A stretch of 64,000 nt of DNA from Hetaerina americana (taxonomy: Eukaryota; Arthropoda; Insecta; Odonata; Calopterygidae). Under the pieces are notes generated by a model. It saw nothing but the letters and a program-made list of their open reading frames with translations, did no database searches and was not told the origin of the DNA. The stretch lies in assembly GCA_022747635.1 (NCBI GenBank), contig JAKTNV010000024.1, forward strand, positions 6,915,803-6,979,802, given 5' to 3'. Shown in pieces: positions 1 to 11,929 of this stretch. Each line of letters starts with the position of its first letter. The stretch's first letter is position 1. The translations under genes and the position numbers were made by a program.

Positions 1-258
1 ATTAAATCAGTAAGTATTCGCTGATCCTATGGTACTCGGTGTGTTTTTCAATTCATTCAAATCTTCAATAAATAAGGAAGCGCTTTCTACGGGCAATTTT
101 CACCTGAGATCACCAATTCAGATCCAATAAAAAAAAGCACATTCCGAACAATACACTTTAAGTGAAAACGGAGGCAATTTCAGATGACTTAAGTCCTAAC
201 ACGACGATGTTATCGCCAACTATAAAGACATTACGCTCTCTAGTTGCGGTTATTAGGT

Positions 259-468
259 AATTTATTTTTATTTATTTATTTTATTTATTTAGCCTAGTCC
301 GAAAACAGCACTCTGGCCTTTACAACGGACTATTAACATAGAATAACAATGGAGACGATTACAAACACCCAAGCCCTAGGTGGAAGAAAACCCACCCAGG
401 CGGGAATCGAACCCGCGACCCATGGATTGGCAGACGAGGACGTTACCCCGCCGCCACCGAGGCCGGTA
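259..468 (-). mobile_element. tRNA-derived SINE (family C)
   Basis: Read on the minus strand, a tRNA-like head (463 down to about 391) begins GCCTCGGTGGCGG and carries a perfect Pol III B box, GGTTCGATTCC. A body of about 100 bp follows, then an A-rich (AAAT)n-type tail at 291-259. Head, body and simple A-rich tail are the standard layout of a tRNA-derived SINE. SINEs encode no protein and are copied by a partner LINE. The 5' junction near 468 is approximate. Only a weak 6-bp candidate target duplication (ATTACC) is visible. Confidence 0.75.
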
Positions 469-1129
469 ATCGTTTCTTTTCCACTCGAAATGAATCCGTT
501 GAAGAATTCACGGGATTCATCTGCATTTAGAATAATCCGTAAGCCGCCGCAATGGCGGGCCTGGGAGGCACTAGCCAAGCATGCAGAAATATGAGGCAAT
601 AAAAGCATATGAAAATATATATTTGCCCATGCACACAAACGCAATTTCATATACGAAAGTCACACAATTCACGAAAGAAGTCTAGCGGCATCCATTATAT
701 GAAATATATAGGTAGGTCTCCGCTAAACGGATTGTATTTCGGCAGGGCCCATACGAATATCTTTCCCTATTGCTTATGTGGGGGAATAAAATTTGACTAG
801 CAAAAACAGTGGACTTCAACGTAACGACGTACATATATAGTGAGAAGAGACGCATCACTCGGGATGAAATCTGTAATTCGATCATCAGGTGACCTCGAGG
901 TCGCGGGTTCGAGGCCCACTATGGGAATGCATATTGTGCAGCGATGGAGTACTTTTACACTGGTGGTTTACGGTGCGATATGACTACGGAGTGAAGCAGA
1001 AATCGAATCACTTCTGCAACCATTATGTGGATGAATGTATAATTTACCGCAACGCCAATTTGAAACAGGTAAATATATTTTCCGAGCAAATAGAACTGAA
1101 TCGATTAATTGTGTTTGTTCCATAACTTT
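469..1129. other. Unassigned, no gene seen
   Basis: No coding region is recognised. A single B-box-like string (GGTTCGAGGCC) sits at about 905-915 on the plus strand without a matching A box, so it may be the remains of a tRNA-derived repeat. Confidence 0.4.
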
Positions 1130-1446
1130 CTTTTCTTTTTGGTAGTTTTTTAGGTGAGGCGACAGACAGCTGTGGTCATTTGCGCCATTAGGGTTGCACC
1201 GGAAAGAAAGAGGGGTGGAGAGAAACCCGGCGTCAGCATTAGCCTACTCTTAACGAAAGGCGCCAAGGGGTCCGTAGCTAAACGTCCCGTACTCACTCAA
1301 AGTGCCCGCCACAAAGCACCTCAAGTAGGCATCAGGATATCACTGAAAAATGTCGCGCTAGATATATAAATATTGCACCTTCTGGATTCAAACACGGGCT
1401 CTCTAGGTGGGAAGCGAGTACATTAGCCACCACACCATCCCGTTCC
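1130..1446 (-). mobile_element. tRNA-derived SINE with I-type LINE-like 3' tail (family D)
   Basis: On the minus strand a tRNA-like head (about 1442-1375) contains an A-box-like TGGTGTGGTGGC and a B-box-like GTTTGAATCC. The body contains AGTAGGCTAATGCTGACG, and the 3' end reads GCAAATGACCACAGCTGTC followed by an A-rich tail. That 3' segment closely resembles the end of the I-clade LINE at 48.5 kb (GCAAAATGACCTCAGCCGTC). A SINE sharing its tail with a LINE is the known signature of trans-mobilisation. Calling it a SINE is inference from head plus tail; it could be a LINE 3' end joined by chance to a tRNA relic. Confidence 0.6.
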
Positions 1447-3285
1447 CTTTCTTTTCTTATAAAGTTGGCAGCTTCAGATAGCTTTGTAAAGTTTTGGGTT
1501 TACGCGCTACTTAATATTTCAAAGCGTAGGCTTTACAACAACGACGGCATTACGGCAATCGCGGATGCTAAAACGGAAAATGCAATAAATAATTTTAATA
1601 GTGAAGAGAGTATTAGATTTAAGAGGAGAGGTTGCGAGAGGCAAATTGGAATCTTTAGTCCCTCCGAGTTTTGCATTCATAAAGATAGGAGAGTTGAATG
1701 GAGGACAAGAAAGGTGAAAGCGTAGTGCGATTTTCCGGAAGAATACGACACTGTGACAATCACGCATGTGGATTTATTCAGAAAATAATATGCTCGATGT
1801 ATTCTATGCGCCATTATAGACTCATTCATGACATGCACAAGAAGGAAACTGAAGGTAGTTGGAACGCCATCAGCTTTAATTAATTTTATCTTCAGGAGCT
1901 GAAATAATAAGTATCGGGTTGCTATAACTTGGCATGAAAATTTATAAATTTTTATAGAAAATCTTAACCTTTGGAGTACACTGATAGGAGTAACTAATAT
2001 TTTGTGTGTTTTACTTTAAAGCTTATGTTTTATCGCTTCCATTTTCGGAAGCAGCAGGTCAAAATGAAGTTCTAATAAATATACAACATAGCACAATCTA
2101 CAGTTATTGCCCTGAAACGAGTTGCTATTAATAAAGTAGCAGGATGAAAGGTACAGCTATTTATTGCAGTGAAATCAGTGCTGAGCATTGAGCATTATTG
2201 CCAAGCATAGATTTTCTAATGATTCTTGACTGATGCCCCTACCTGGAAGATAAGGATGTTGCATGATATACAAATCGAGGGTGCGCGGTATGAAGCTCAC
2301 CTCGATTTATGGGGTGGAATTTGCAGGGGGGTACACTGAATACCTGCAAAACGACCGCAATAGCCAACGATGAAATTAAACTACCGGGCATCTATCAAGG
2401 GAAAATGGCAATGCATATCTCGTATGCACGACTGTTTGAGGTAAAAGACAACTCATTGGACAGTCGGAAGCAAAGAGGCAGTCATTTTTATTTCGCCAGA
2501 TTTGGTAACGGAGCCATTTTGTTTTCTTTCCAAAGAACACAGCGTGGACCTCAGTAGAGCACGGTGATAAGTGAAGTAGAATCTCATTGGGAAATTATTG
2601 GGCAATTAGCCTCGAAAAAAAAACGACTGCCTATGCAACTTGTGACGCTCATGGCACAGGGCGAGAGAGGTGGAGTAACTTTAAAGGCCTTCATTAGCGG
2701 GGAACGAAAAAGAAACTCGTGACGAAGAATTTCACCGCAAACGAAGTAGTAGACTCAACAACCCCACTTTGCACCTAAGGACATATTTAGCTCACGACCG
2801 TTTTTTTTTCGCCAAAGGCTTTTAACCATTTAAAGGGCGAGATATAGCTTTTTTATTGCCTAATATGATTAATGCCAAATCCTCCCCACAAGGTGAAGGG
2901 ATACATGCATTTATTTCATAAGCCAAATTTAGACTTAAAAATTCGTAATCAGTTTAGTACTAGTAAATGCCTTTGCTGATTTTTAACGACAAAACGTCTC
3001 CAACAACGGTATATTAAAAATTATGAAATATTGAGGGATCATTTCAATCGAGGGTATCCTTGAACTCAAGTATGGAAATTCAAACTGAAGCTATGTTAAT
3101 TAACGTGACTGCACATAAAGACGGCAGGATTTGGTTCAATGCAATGCAAATTGTTGAAATGAAATTCAAGACCAATTAATGATATAGGTTTGTTCATTAG
3201 GCGTGCGTATCTTTGCATGTAACTGCAAATGGAGTTTACACTTATACGGATGTGAACGATAGCATCGGGAGAGAAAGGAAGATGG
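1447..3285. other. Unassigned, no gene seen
   Basis: AT-rich sequence with only short, low-complexity reading frames. I see no recognisable exon, RNA gene or repeat end. Confidence 0.4.
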
Positions 3286-3620
3286 AAGCAGTGATATAAA
3301 CTTGGCGCTAAATTATCAAGTTAAATAAGAAGTCCTCAGAAAACTGTATGAATAGAGAAGTTTGGGGGAGAAACTTGAAGGAATGAAGAGGAATTATAAT
3401 TGAAAAATTCTTGAAGAACAATAGCACGCTGACATCTATGCTCGAAGGAGCCATAATAAGCAAAATTAAAAAGGAAGATCAAGGATGCGATACAAGTAAT
3501 AGGTGATGGGGAATGTCAGCACAACTTACGTTTGCTATGAAGAGATGAAGATACTGGTATGGAACGGGCTAGGCCGGGATATTACTTGGATTGACACAAT
3601 GATGAGGATTCTTGTTCGAT
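3286..3620 (+). pseudogene. LINE reverse transcriptase C-terminal relic
   Basis: The plus strand retains broken frames resembling the C-terminal tail of LINE polyproteins, in the form NSTLTSMLEGAI followed by a basic stretch. The match is spread over several frames with stops and frameshifts. A similar relic lies at 42.1-42.96 kb, where the string reads HSNLLMAIMEGTI. The family is inferred from this tail only, and no RT catalytic motif survives here. It is an old, inactive fragment. Confidence 0.4.
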
Positions 3621-4054
3621 TTTCGAAGAAAAATTATTTTTTTAATTATAATTTATAGCCCATATTCCTCTCCTTGAGATCCCTAGTATGTGAACAATAG
3701 CATCAGGCAGACAGACGGGCTAACTGAACAATCGTCGAATGCATCCATTTCATTCACAATACCTGTTTCCCAAGCAGAAGAAAATCTTATTTTATTCCCT
3801 TTGTATTATCAAAACGATAATAAACAGGGACAAAACAAATGTTAAGCCTAATCACCTCTTAACAGTAGTTTTCAAGAAAAATACATTTTATCCGGAATTT
3901 CCAGCGAAAATATATACTGTATGAACTGTTTTGATCAATATCATCTCGAAAGTGTTTATTCATTGTAAATATATAGCAAAAGAAACGTTACCATGTAGAT
4001 TTAATGCTTCTTTATCATCTTAACAATTTCCCCATCGTACTACGAAAGGATAGG

Positions 4055-4255
4055 TCATGTAAATAAAATCAGACAGATTAAGTGTAGAACAGATAAATTT
4101 AAGATGCCATTTTTCCAACGAACGATAAGGGATCAGAACAACGTTGTCCAACCACCCTTTGGGAGGAAAAGTATTTCCGGTCAAAATTAGTCTGGTGTGT
4201 CATCACCCCATGCCACACAACCTGGCGGGGAATTACAGGGTACCGTTTTCTACGT
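4055..4255 (+). mobile_element. CR1-type LINE 3' end relic
   Basis: This segment shares about 180 bp with 22495-22690 in the opposite orientation, including GATCAGAA, AAAATTAGTCTGGTGTGT and a terminal stem-loop region (CCCCATGCCACAC ... CAGGGTAC). The terminal block resembles the 3' stem-loop of the CR1-like copy ending at 7229. No coding survives. I infer an old 3' UTR of a CR1-like LINE. Confidence 0.55.
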
Positions 4256-4992
4256 ACGTATGAAATGTTTTGGATAGAGTTCTACGTAGTCCAGTGATTT
4301 CTGGATGTGGTAATTCACCAGAGATGTCGAATGAGGAGAATTCAACTGCACAAATATTATTTTGTTTTTTCAACACACGAGCATTATTTGCTCATTAACA
4401 ATCTAACTCGCCTCTATTTTCTTCAAATTTGCTGGAGCTGAAGTTTCAAAATTGCATCAATCGCATCCTTAATATGTGCGTGGAACAGACCGATGATGTG
4501 ACCATATTAAATAGGCACGTGCACATATACAGTCCTAGTGGTACGACTCACGTGGCAGTTTCAAAACTCCAAAGTAAATTAAAACTTCCTATCTGCGGGG
4601 GGGGGGGGGGGAGGGGAGTGTTACTTCTTTCCTGACTAAATTTGACCTTGTTCCATTGTTAATCGGGCCTTCAAACAAACTTGCGACGTTATGGCAATTA
4701 AAGACATGTGTGCCCATGAAAGTAGATAGGCCGACAAAACCTTGAAGCACCGCTGAAAACCTTCTCCTTATTTTTTAAAAAAACATCTAAATGCTTGTTT
4801 ACTTGACTTTGTGTGTAACTAACTTTATTGTCAACAGAATATTAGCAACGGGGGAGTATTCAAACTGAATCGAATGGTAAATATGTAAAGAATAGAGTTT
4901 CTTAAAAATCGTTATGGTAATGGCACAAAGATCATCGAAGTGAATTGAATTTATTTATTGATAGAATTAATTTTAATAGGTGCGTATGCATT
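4256..4992. other. Unassigned, contains a 15-G run
   Basis: No gene is seen. A homopolymer of 15 guanines lies at 4597-4611, followed by a further AGGGGAG, which is striking in this AT-rich context and could form a G-quadruplex. Confidence 0.5.
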
Positions 4993-5038
4993 ATATATAC
5001 ATATATATATAATATATATATATATATAATATATATGT

Positions 5039-5099
<61 letters not shown>
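4993..5099. repeat. (AT)n microsatellite
   Basis: An almost pure AT dinucleotide array with scattered interruptions (ATAATATA, ATGTATAT). It is self-complementary, so long reading frames through it (poly Ile-Tyr) are artefacts. No inverted flanking arms were found here, unlike the arrays at 12.8, 57.4 and 60.0 kb. Confidence 0.95.
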
Positions 5100-5102
<3 letters not shown>

Positions 5103-5684
5103 CAAAAATATGTTACCCTGCACTCATATGTTTTAAATTTATGTTTACTAAATTGATAAGCCATCACGAGGATGTGAGTAAACTACTCGATGGAATAAAT
5201 TGTCATTTTTCTAATAAAAACACCTCCATCAATCCCAAATATGTATTCCAGTTAATGAAGCTATCTTGATATTTGCACCCTATAGTAAATTTCTAATTAA
5301 TTCATTGCTGGATAAATCTAACAAACGCGCTAGAAGCATTTAACACATTCAAGCGCAATGCAGTCGTAAAAATCAGGTTAACTAAATGATTTAGTGTGAT
5401 AGAAATCAAACCAAAAAGCTTCCAGCCAAATACATTAAGTATATGCATAATGGTGTAGTTGATTCGTGCACAGCATTTTTTGGGGTTTGTTACTCATGTA
5501 GTCTAGTTTGCATTAAGAGGGCTTGTCGTGATATTTAGACCCGAGCCATCGAAAGAAGAAACTAAAAAAAAATGCATTATTCACAAATTACAAAAAAAGA
5601 ACGGGCGACAGTGCAAACTTACGGTGAAATTAAATTAGAAATACAATGAGTACATTTTAATGTACTTTATTAATTTAGTAATTT
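5100..5684. other. Unassigned, no gene seen
   Basis: AT-rich sequence between the AT array and the CR1-like LINE. No coding, RNA gene or repeat end was recognised. Confidence 0.4.
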
Positions 5685-6713
5685 TTTGATAAGGTCCCAC
5701 ATGGTAAACTCATTCATAAATTAAAGGTCGCGGGTATAAACAAGGGCGCTATAAGTTGGGTTAAAGATTTTCTTTCAGAGCGGGAACAGAGGGTAGTCCT
5801 TGATGGCGCTAGTTCCGACAGCGTTCGAGTCACGTCGGGGGTACCTCAGGGAAGTGTGATCGGGCCGTTACTTTTCTTGATTTTTGTTAACGATTTGAAC
5901 CGCGAAGTGAAAAGTAACATTAGGATGTTTGCGGATGACACGGTGATCTATCGGGAGATATCTGGGGATGAGGATCGTTTTATTCTAGCGCAGGATTTAG
6001 ATTGCATTACTAAATGGTGTTCTAACTGGGGATTGACTCTAAATTATAATAAATGTTCAGTGGTAAATTTCTTTAAAAGATCAACGGGATTTGCTTACAA
6101 ATTAGCTGGAGGTGACCTAGCAGTAGTTGATACGGTAAAATACCTAGGTGTCACATTCACTAAAGACTTAACTTGGGGGACTCACATACGTAAAGTCTGC
6201 GGTCAAGCAAATAAAAAATTGGGATTCATTAGACGCATTGTCGGCAAAAGTGACTCAAAGGTCAAGGAACGTTGTTACCACGCTCTTGTAAGGCCTCATT
6301 TAGAATACGCATGCAGCGTGTGGGACCCGAGTGAAAAAGGTCTCATTCGGGAAATTGAGAAGGTTCAACGCCGGGCAGCCCGTTTTGTAAAAAATTCCTA
6401 CGATAAAACGCAAAGCGTTACCGAAATGCTCATGGATTTGGGGTCGGAATTATTAGAAGAGAGACGATTCAATGCAAGACTGAAATTATTAAATAAATTC
6501 AGATCCGCATGTTTCAGCACCGAGGTCTCGCAAATTATTCGTACTCCTACATACATTGGTCGCTTGGATCATGCATATAAAATTCGGGAAATAGATGCCA
6601 GGACTAGCCGACTCAAGGACTCCTTCTTCCCACGGACAATACGGGATAGCAACTGTAGGATTATAGATAGTAAAAATTCCACTTGCCACCCTCAGTGTCT
6701 AAAAAATAATTAG
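5685..6713 (+). pseudogene. CR1-like reverse transcriptase, C-terminal part
   Basis: The frame is open from 5685 to the stop at 6711-6713, about 342 residues. It begins FDKVPHGKL, in the palm region after the motif A aspartate, and continues through GVPQGSVIGPLLF, the catalytic box MFADDTVIY and the thumb. The C-terminal region contains LEYACSVWDP and VQRRAARFV, which are hallmarks of CR1 and related Jockey-superfamily LINEs. An internal ATG at 5856 opens a 285-residue ORF but is not the family's start. Endonuclease, fingers and part of motif A are absent, so the fragment cannot retrotranspose alone. The frame is unbroken, so the insertion is probably fairly recent. The clade assignment is by motif style only. 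Confidence 0.85.
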
Positions 6714-7164
6714 TTCTACTTAAATGCATGCTCCTCCACTAACCTTATGTGTTTTGTTATAATAACCCATTCTTTCCGCATGACATCATTCGTGTTCTGT
6801 TCATCTGTTTTTAAGTTTCCCTTTCAGTCCCTCTTCCCTCCCGGCGGGGGGAAATTCCTGCTACCTGCAACGTTGGGTCGAATTCCCTTCCTTTTACTGT
6901 CTCTTTGGGGGGTTGAGTGTTTTGTGGTGCATTTTCATGTGGTAGTGATGTTTCACATTCTTGCTTGTTGTGTCCTGGCTTGCGTGTTTTAGGATGGCTT
7001 TGGTGCTGTATCCTGGGGTGCAGTTTTTTGTTGTTTTGCGGTGTATGTGTTTGCATGAGTATTGGATGGAGGGAGTTTTGTATGAGTGTGTGCGCTGCTG
7101 GGGTGTAATTTTCCGTGTTGTTTTTTGCATGTGGTATTTTTCGTTTTTACGGTTGGTGACCTAA

Positions 7165-7206
7165 CACCCCCCGCCACACGCCCTTGCGGCGGCTTGCGGG
7201 GTATTA
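7165..7206 (+). other. CR1-like LINE terminal stem-loop
   Basis: The element's last bases before the hexamer tail contain GCCACACGCC and GGCGGCTTGCGGGGT, which can pair as an imperfect stem (CCCCGC with GCGGGG, outer arms). The same block recurs at seven other loci in the window, in both orientations. In other LINEs such 3' structures are recognised by the element's own reverse transcriptase. That role here is inference. Confidence 0.6.
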
Positions 7207-7229
7207 TGTAGATGTAGATGTAGATGTAA

Positions 7230-9971
7230 TAAGCTAGGCTGTTTCGCGGAGTGTTTGAGACGGAAGGTACATAGTTCTTGGAAGTCTTAGGGAATGCCAT
7301 TTTCCGAATATTGTCAACAGTAAGTACTTATGATGGAAGCATATGCGTGCCTCACGTCGGAAAACCTTTGATTTAGAAAGTTAAATCATTTTTTCCTGAT
7401 ATAAAATTCCGAAAGTTCCTCCCACACTTCACGGCCATACCTTCAGCTGCCACGGGGGGGGAAGGGGGTGGAATCAAGTTGTTATGACCTCCCAAGTTAA
7501 AAGTGGAGAGAAGTCAGAGCCGACGAAACAAAACACACTTAACAAAACACAAAACGCTCTTAACGTCCATATTTTTCGCCATCATGCCCTATTGCAATAG
7601 GAAGGTTAGCGTCGATAACTAGTGTGCTGGTAGTTCCCCGGCTCGATTCCCTGAGAATTTATAACCTTCAATTGATTAGAATAAGGGAATGAAGGCAGAA
7701 AATGGTCCTGAATAGGAGGTGACATTAAATCATCTTGTAGAGGATGGTTTCATAAGTCCGGTATCATAAGAGTAACAAGATTTTCAACATATATGTAGTT
7801 CCACTTAAAATATATGCGTCGGTTAAACTAAAGTTTTCGTTTCTTGATATTAAAATATTCTAAAACTCATTTACCGATTTCATGGAAGTGCTTCAGATGG
7901 AAAGGCTAGCGTTAAATTTTGACAGATTGTCTCCGCAGATTCCACTTGACTCGTGACGCAAATTTTCGCAACTTAAGAGTACTACAAGGTATCTTGCCTA
8001 CTTTTCACATTATAGCCTTAGAACCTCAGAACTTACCAATGAATAAAAAACGTACATGTAGCTGATCAACTTGAAACATAAATATTTCAGGAAATCATCA
8101 ACTTTTTTTCCCGTACACTTTTCTCCCTCGTTAACCGACTGTCTTGTTGTGCATGGGCGCGGCGGATGGGTCGACGGACTTGCAAATTGGAAGCAAAAAC
8201 TAATTGGTACGAAAATAACCTAAAATATTTTCCGCAAAATAATGGTTAGTATTGTGGAATTAATCTGATGTTGTTTTAAAAAAGATGTTCTGCTGTGGAT
8301 CGAGTCACCTCTTATTGCGCAGCCTAAGGGGAAACCCTTATACACCTCAACTCCACGTCATCCGAACACGAATTCTATCTTTCATTGCGAAAAAAACTAG
8401 GTTGCTGAGGTGGCAAGTGAAGTAAGAAGAGGCCCGTCCCGACGCTGACTCCCATGTTTTGCTAAGGAAATTTGCACTCGATTGCGATTTATACTCTCAA
8501 GATAAATTAAATTTTCTTACATATTTGTCATTTTTTCGCAATCAAGCTCAAATCCATTCATGCCTTTTCATTTTATTTGTGGCTACCGATAAACAAATAC
8601 GCGAGAACTCTCGAGTACGAAAGGTTACATTTAATCCAATTAAATATCCTTATGAAGTTGTGAGAGCCCTTAGTATTAGTTACGCAACTTGTGTTAATTT
8701 TTTTTGCAAGCATATGATGCATCTGTTTATTTTCTCCCAAAAAGGTGCGCGTCTTCATGCATCATCAACTTCCACATCAACAAGTCCAAATGGCGTTTAA
8801 CGCAACTTTCGCGCACGGAACTTTCTGCTCTGGAAGGGGTTCATAAAACCGAAGAAACTTAGTGCTTGCTTATACCTTCTCCCGATCTCTATCTGGGTGA
8901 GGTTTGCTGTAAACGTTCACTTACACATAAAATACGTTCGTTGCCTCATATTATTTAAGCGCAATGCTATTTTACGTCCTCGCTCAAGGAAGAAGTCACT
9001 GAAAGATGATTGATTATCTTGAATAATTAATTTATTTCTCTTTCTGGTATATTTATACATTACGAAAGGAGATAATGAATGCGTGGCAAGATACATACTT
9101 TAAGGGCAATGCAATACTGACGAGGTATATTACAACACTAATTGAGCAAAGAAAAAACATATATAACCGTTCTATCTAAACTTACAGAAATAATAAAATT
9201 ATTGAACATTTAATAATTGAATAACAAGTCATTATTAAGTTATTACTGAAGCTGCCATTCATCACATGCTTTCATAGGTTCTGTCATGTCCAATTACTAC
9301 CGGAAAATTGTGGCTGTCGTGAGTAAGTCAAGGCTTCAGATTTTTCTCAACGAAACAGTTGTTTCCTTTAACATGACTGTAAAGAGCTATTTACAGGTAA
9401 TTAGAGCTCCCAGGGTTGGAAAGAAAAACAAAAATCTTGAAATACGGCTGTTTTAAGCAGTTTCTGTTTGCATCTGTGACAGCGGGAACAGAACGCAATC
9501 AAAATAACCATCAATCAACTACACGTATAAAGCATCAAAAACACCTCCCCATAAGGAAAATATGCTACCAAAATCATGCCCGCTGCGCGTCTTTCGCACG
9601 TATTACTTTATTTACTGGGGAAACTATCCAACGATGCGTCTTATCTTACATTCCGGATAAGAAGATTGAAAAGAAAGAGCTTAAAGCCTTGTTCAAAATT
9701 TCCCCCGCTTACATCTAGGTAAGTATTCATAATTTCATTATTTTCGTCTTCTTTTATGCCATCATAATTCCTCTCACCCATAAACGTCTGCGAAAGTTGG
9801 GTGGAAAGTTACGCGGCAGAATAAGCCATTTTATTTCAAAGTAATGGTTTTTATTCGCCTGCCCTTTTCGTTGAGAGAAATTTAATTTTTAACATGCAGC
9901 ATTCATCTCTATAAGTAACATATGGTATTAATGCCAGATTCTGTAAACCTTAATCAAAATTCAATTCATTA
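7230..9971. other. Unassigned, no gene seen
   Basis: No recognisable coding. A weak tRNA-like string (GGTTAGCG near 7603 and GGCTCGATTCCC near 7639-7650) may be a decayed SINE head. Frames of about 100 residues at 8459-8800 and 9416-9718 have no recognisable domain and look like chance. Confidence 0.4.
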
Positions 9972-10085
9972 TTATTAAATGAAGAATACAATGTTTCTTT
10001 CCACTGTCCTTCTAAATTGTATTCTTCGTTTAATAAACATGAATTTCCACAAAGTTGAGCCGGGAACAATTGAATATTGAAATCA
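9972..10085 (+). mobile_element. Penelope-like element fragment
   Basis: A 21-bp inverted repeat with one mismatch (9972-9992 and 10016-10036, 23-nt loop) leads directly into AACATGAATTTCCACAAAG and GTTGAGCCGGGAA. Nearly the same string lies on the minus strand at 54815-54845 and in degenerate form at 35183-35205. In frame it encodes MNFHKVEPGTIEY, matching MNLHKVEPETIEF at 54.8 kb. The family name is inferred from the hammerhead-like motif in the 54.8 kb copy. No RT or GIY-YIG domain is visible here. Confidence 0.5.
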
Positions 10086-11929
10086 TTATATTATATTTTA
10101 CAGAAATAATGTCAACTAATGATATTGTAAGAGGATTAATCCTCGCATAAAAAGCAGATTTACTTGATTTTGAAGCCCTACCAATTAGGGATATTCACTA
10201 TAATATCCATCATAGCATTTAACCCTAATGCAAAACAAGAGTTATCGGAGCAACAGCCTAGCATGTAGCCTCCAAGCAGGGTATTTATCGTTGCGACGAA
10301 ATGAAATTGTGAAGAGCGACTAGAAAAAAATATCCATTTAATCCTAAGGATAACTTGTTTCTACAGTTGACAGATTAGCATGAGCTATGTTGATACAAAT
10401 ATTACTTCAGAGTGATAATTTTCATATATTTACGGAAAACTGATTTATTATAGCAATGCGCTAAAGAACATGCGATTAAAATTGATGTTTTAGATTCATA
10501 CGCCGATTATACGATGAACAGGAAACGCAGTTCCCAGTCAATCGTGAAAATCATTCACCGGCTCGTATTAACGACGAGGACATGAACAATTGACGTCAAA
10601 GAGGAGCACTTTCAACTTTTGCTACTACGCATACGTTCTTCGATGTTATTTTTTTTCCTGAGAACACGGATATCTTTGAGGGAATGGGGGTGCTTTCATA
10701 TGCGAGCGCAGCTGCACCGGAGACTGTGGGAAAGCGCAGATGATAACGCGCCCCGCTGTCGAGACTCGCCTTCCGAAGCGCCTCAAAAACAAATCCGCAC
10801 CGCCGACCCTCAAGCCCTGGAGGTCTGCCGACGTCCGCCATGAAAACATTGCATACAGGTTTACCGAAGTGACCGACGTGCTATTTGCATGCGAACGAAT
10901 TTGTCACAAGGTTCTCACGGAGTGAAGCGATTCACAGGCGGAATCGTTAACACTCATCACTCCCCTCGTCCCCTCACCTCTCCGACTCGCGGTACGTGAC
11001 TGCCGCTTAGGGGCTCTGCGCAGAACATAGGCGGAAGGAAGACATTACCTTATCTATGAGTCTGTTTTGTCAGGATACGTGTTTCGAAGCCGCCGAAGAG
11101 CGGCACAGGTGAGGGGGAATGGAGGGAGGAAATAACGTGGGTAATCGGGTACGTGACTTTATTCTAAACTCAATCGGTACCCACACGGAAGTACCTTTCG
11201 CTATTTTTTTTCGCGGTCGATTGTTTCACATCATCCCGGAGATAGCATTTCTGTGATGAACAGTACTGCTTTGCCTCCGCCCGTCCCTGCCCGCCGCTTT
11301 GGCGGCGTGGGACGGGGCCCGTAGAAGTCGACCACTCTGAAGCGGTTCTCCCAGTGACTTGCTGTCTGTGGACTCCTCCGCGGAATGCTTCACGCATGAA
11401 GAGGCCTTCGCGTCGCCGCACGGGCGACACATTATAATCAAATCTTATGAAGGCAACCCCACGGAAAAGTTCTGCATCAGACAATATTAAAATTCAACTA
11501 TTTTTACTTGTTTCATTTACTCGCGGTATTTAGAGGTATTGACAATCAGCAATCAAATAAAAATTAATATTATAAATGTTAAAGCCTTCGATTTAAAGGT
11601 CCTTTAAGTTTCATGAAGAAAATGTTGTGTTCATCATATATTTTAGCATAAAGCAATCATTAAAGGTTTCCAGCTCTTTTGAATTTCTTTGATTGTCCAT
11701 TTAAGATGAGTATTCCAGTGTAGATATTTTTAGTCCCAAGTTGAATACAAATCAGGATAGAGTGGGTTGAATAAGTAGCCACGCCAGTGATCTCGAAGCG
11801 TTTCTTGTGAGGGTTTCAAAAATTCACTCTTTGTACAAGAAAATATCTTCATATTTGTCAGCTGTATGGCATTTATCAATAAGCAATTGAATTAATTAAG
11901 TAATCTACCAAACTAAACCATAGTGATAA
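10086..11929. other. Unassigned, with a GC-rich block
   Basis: About 10600-11450 is clearly richer in G, C and CpG than its surroundings (for example CCGCCGCTTTGGCGGCG near 11290). It could be a promoter, exon or older repeat. Several overlapping frames exist on both strands, but none has a recognisable domain. I assign no gene. Confidence 0.35.

Larger units (their letters stand above)
5685..7229 (+). mobile_element. 5'-truncated CR1-like LINE
   Basis: The copy starts abruptly inside RT motif A and runs through the end of the RT ORF (6713), a ~450 bp 3' UTR and a terminal stem-loop (about 7165-7206). It ends in an (ATGTAG)-type hexamer tail at about 7206-7229. Abrupt 5' truncation with an intact 3' end is typical of target-primed reverse transcription. 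The endonuclease and N-terminal RT are missing, so it is not autonomous. A sister copy lies reversed at 13360-14279. No clear target duplication was found. Confidence 0.85.

Noticed and set aside
885..930. tRNA-like string near 905
   Set aside because: The B box is only partly consensus, and the upstream half of a tRNA is missing.
4597..4611. Run of 15 guanines as a functional G-quadruplex
   Set aside because: A homopolymer alone does not show function, and its length may be uncertain in the assembly.
4932..5136. Long reading frames of alternating Ile and Tyr on both strands
   Set aside because: They are translations of (AT)n arrays. The same holds at 12.8, 57.5, 59.9 and 62.2 kb.
7600..7655. 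tRNA-like sequence
   Set aside because: A- and B-box-like strings are present, but no cloverleaf could be drawn and no SINE body was recognised.
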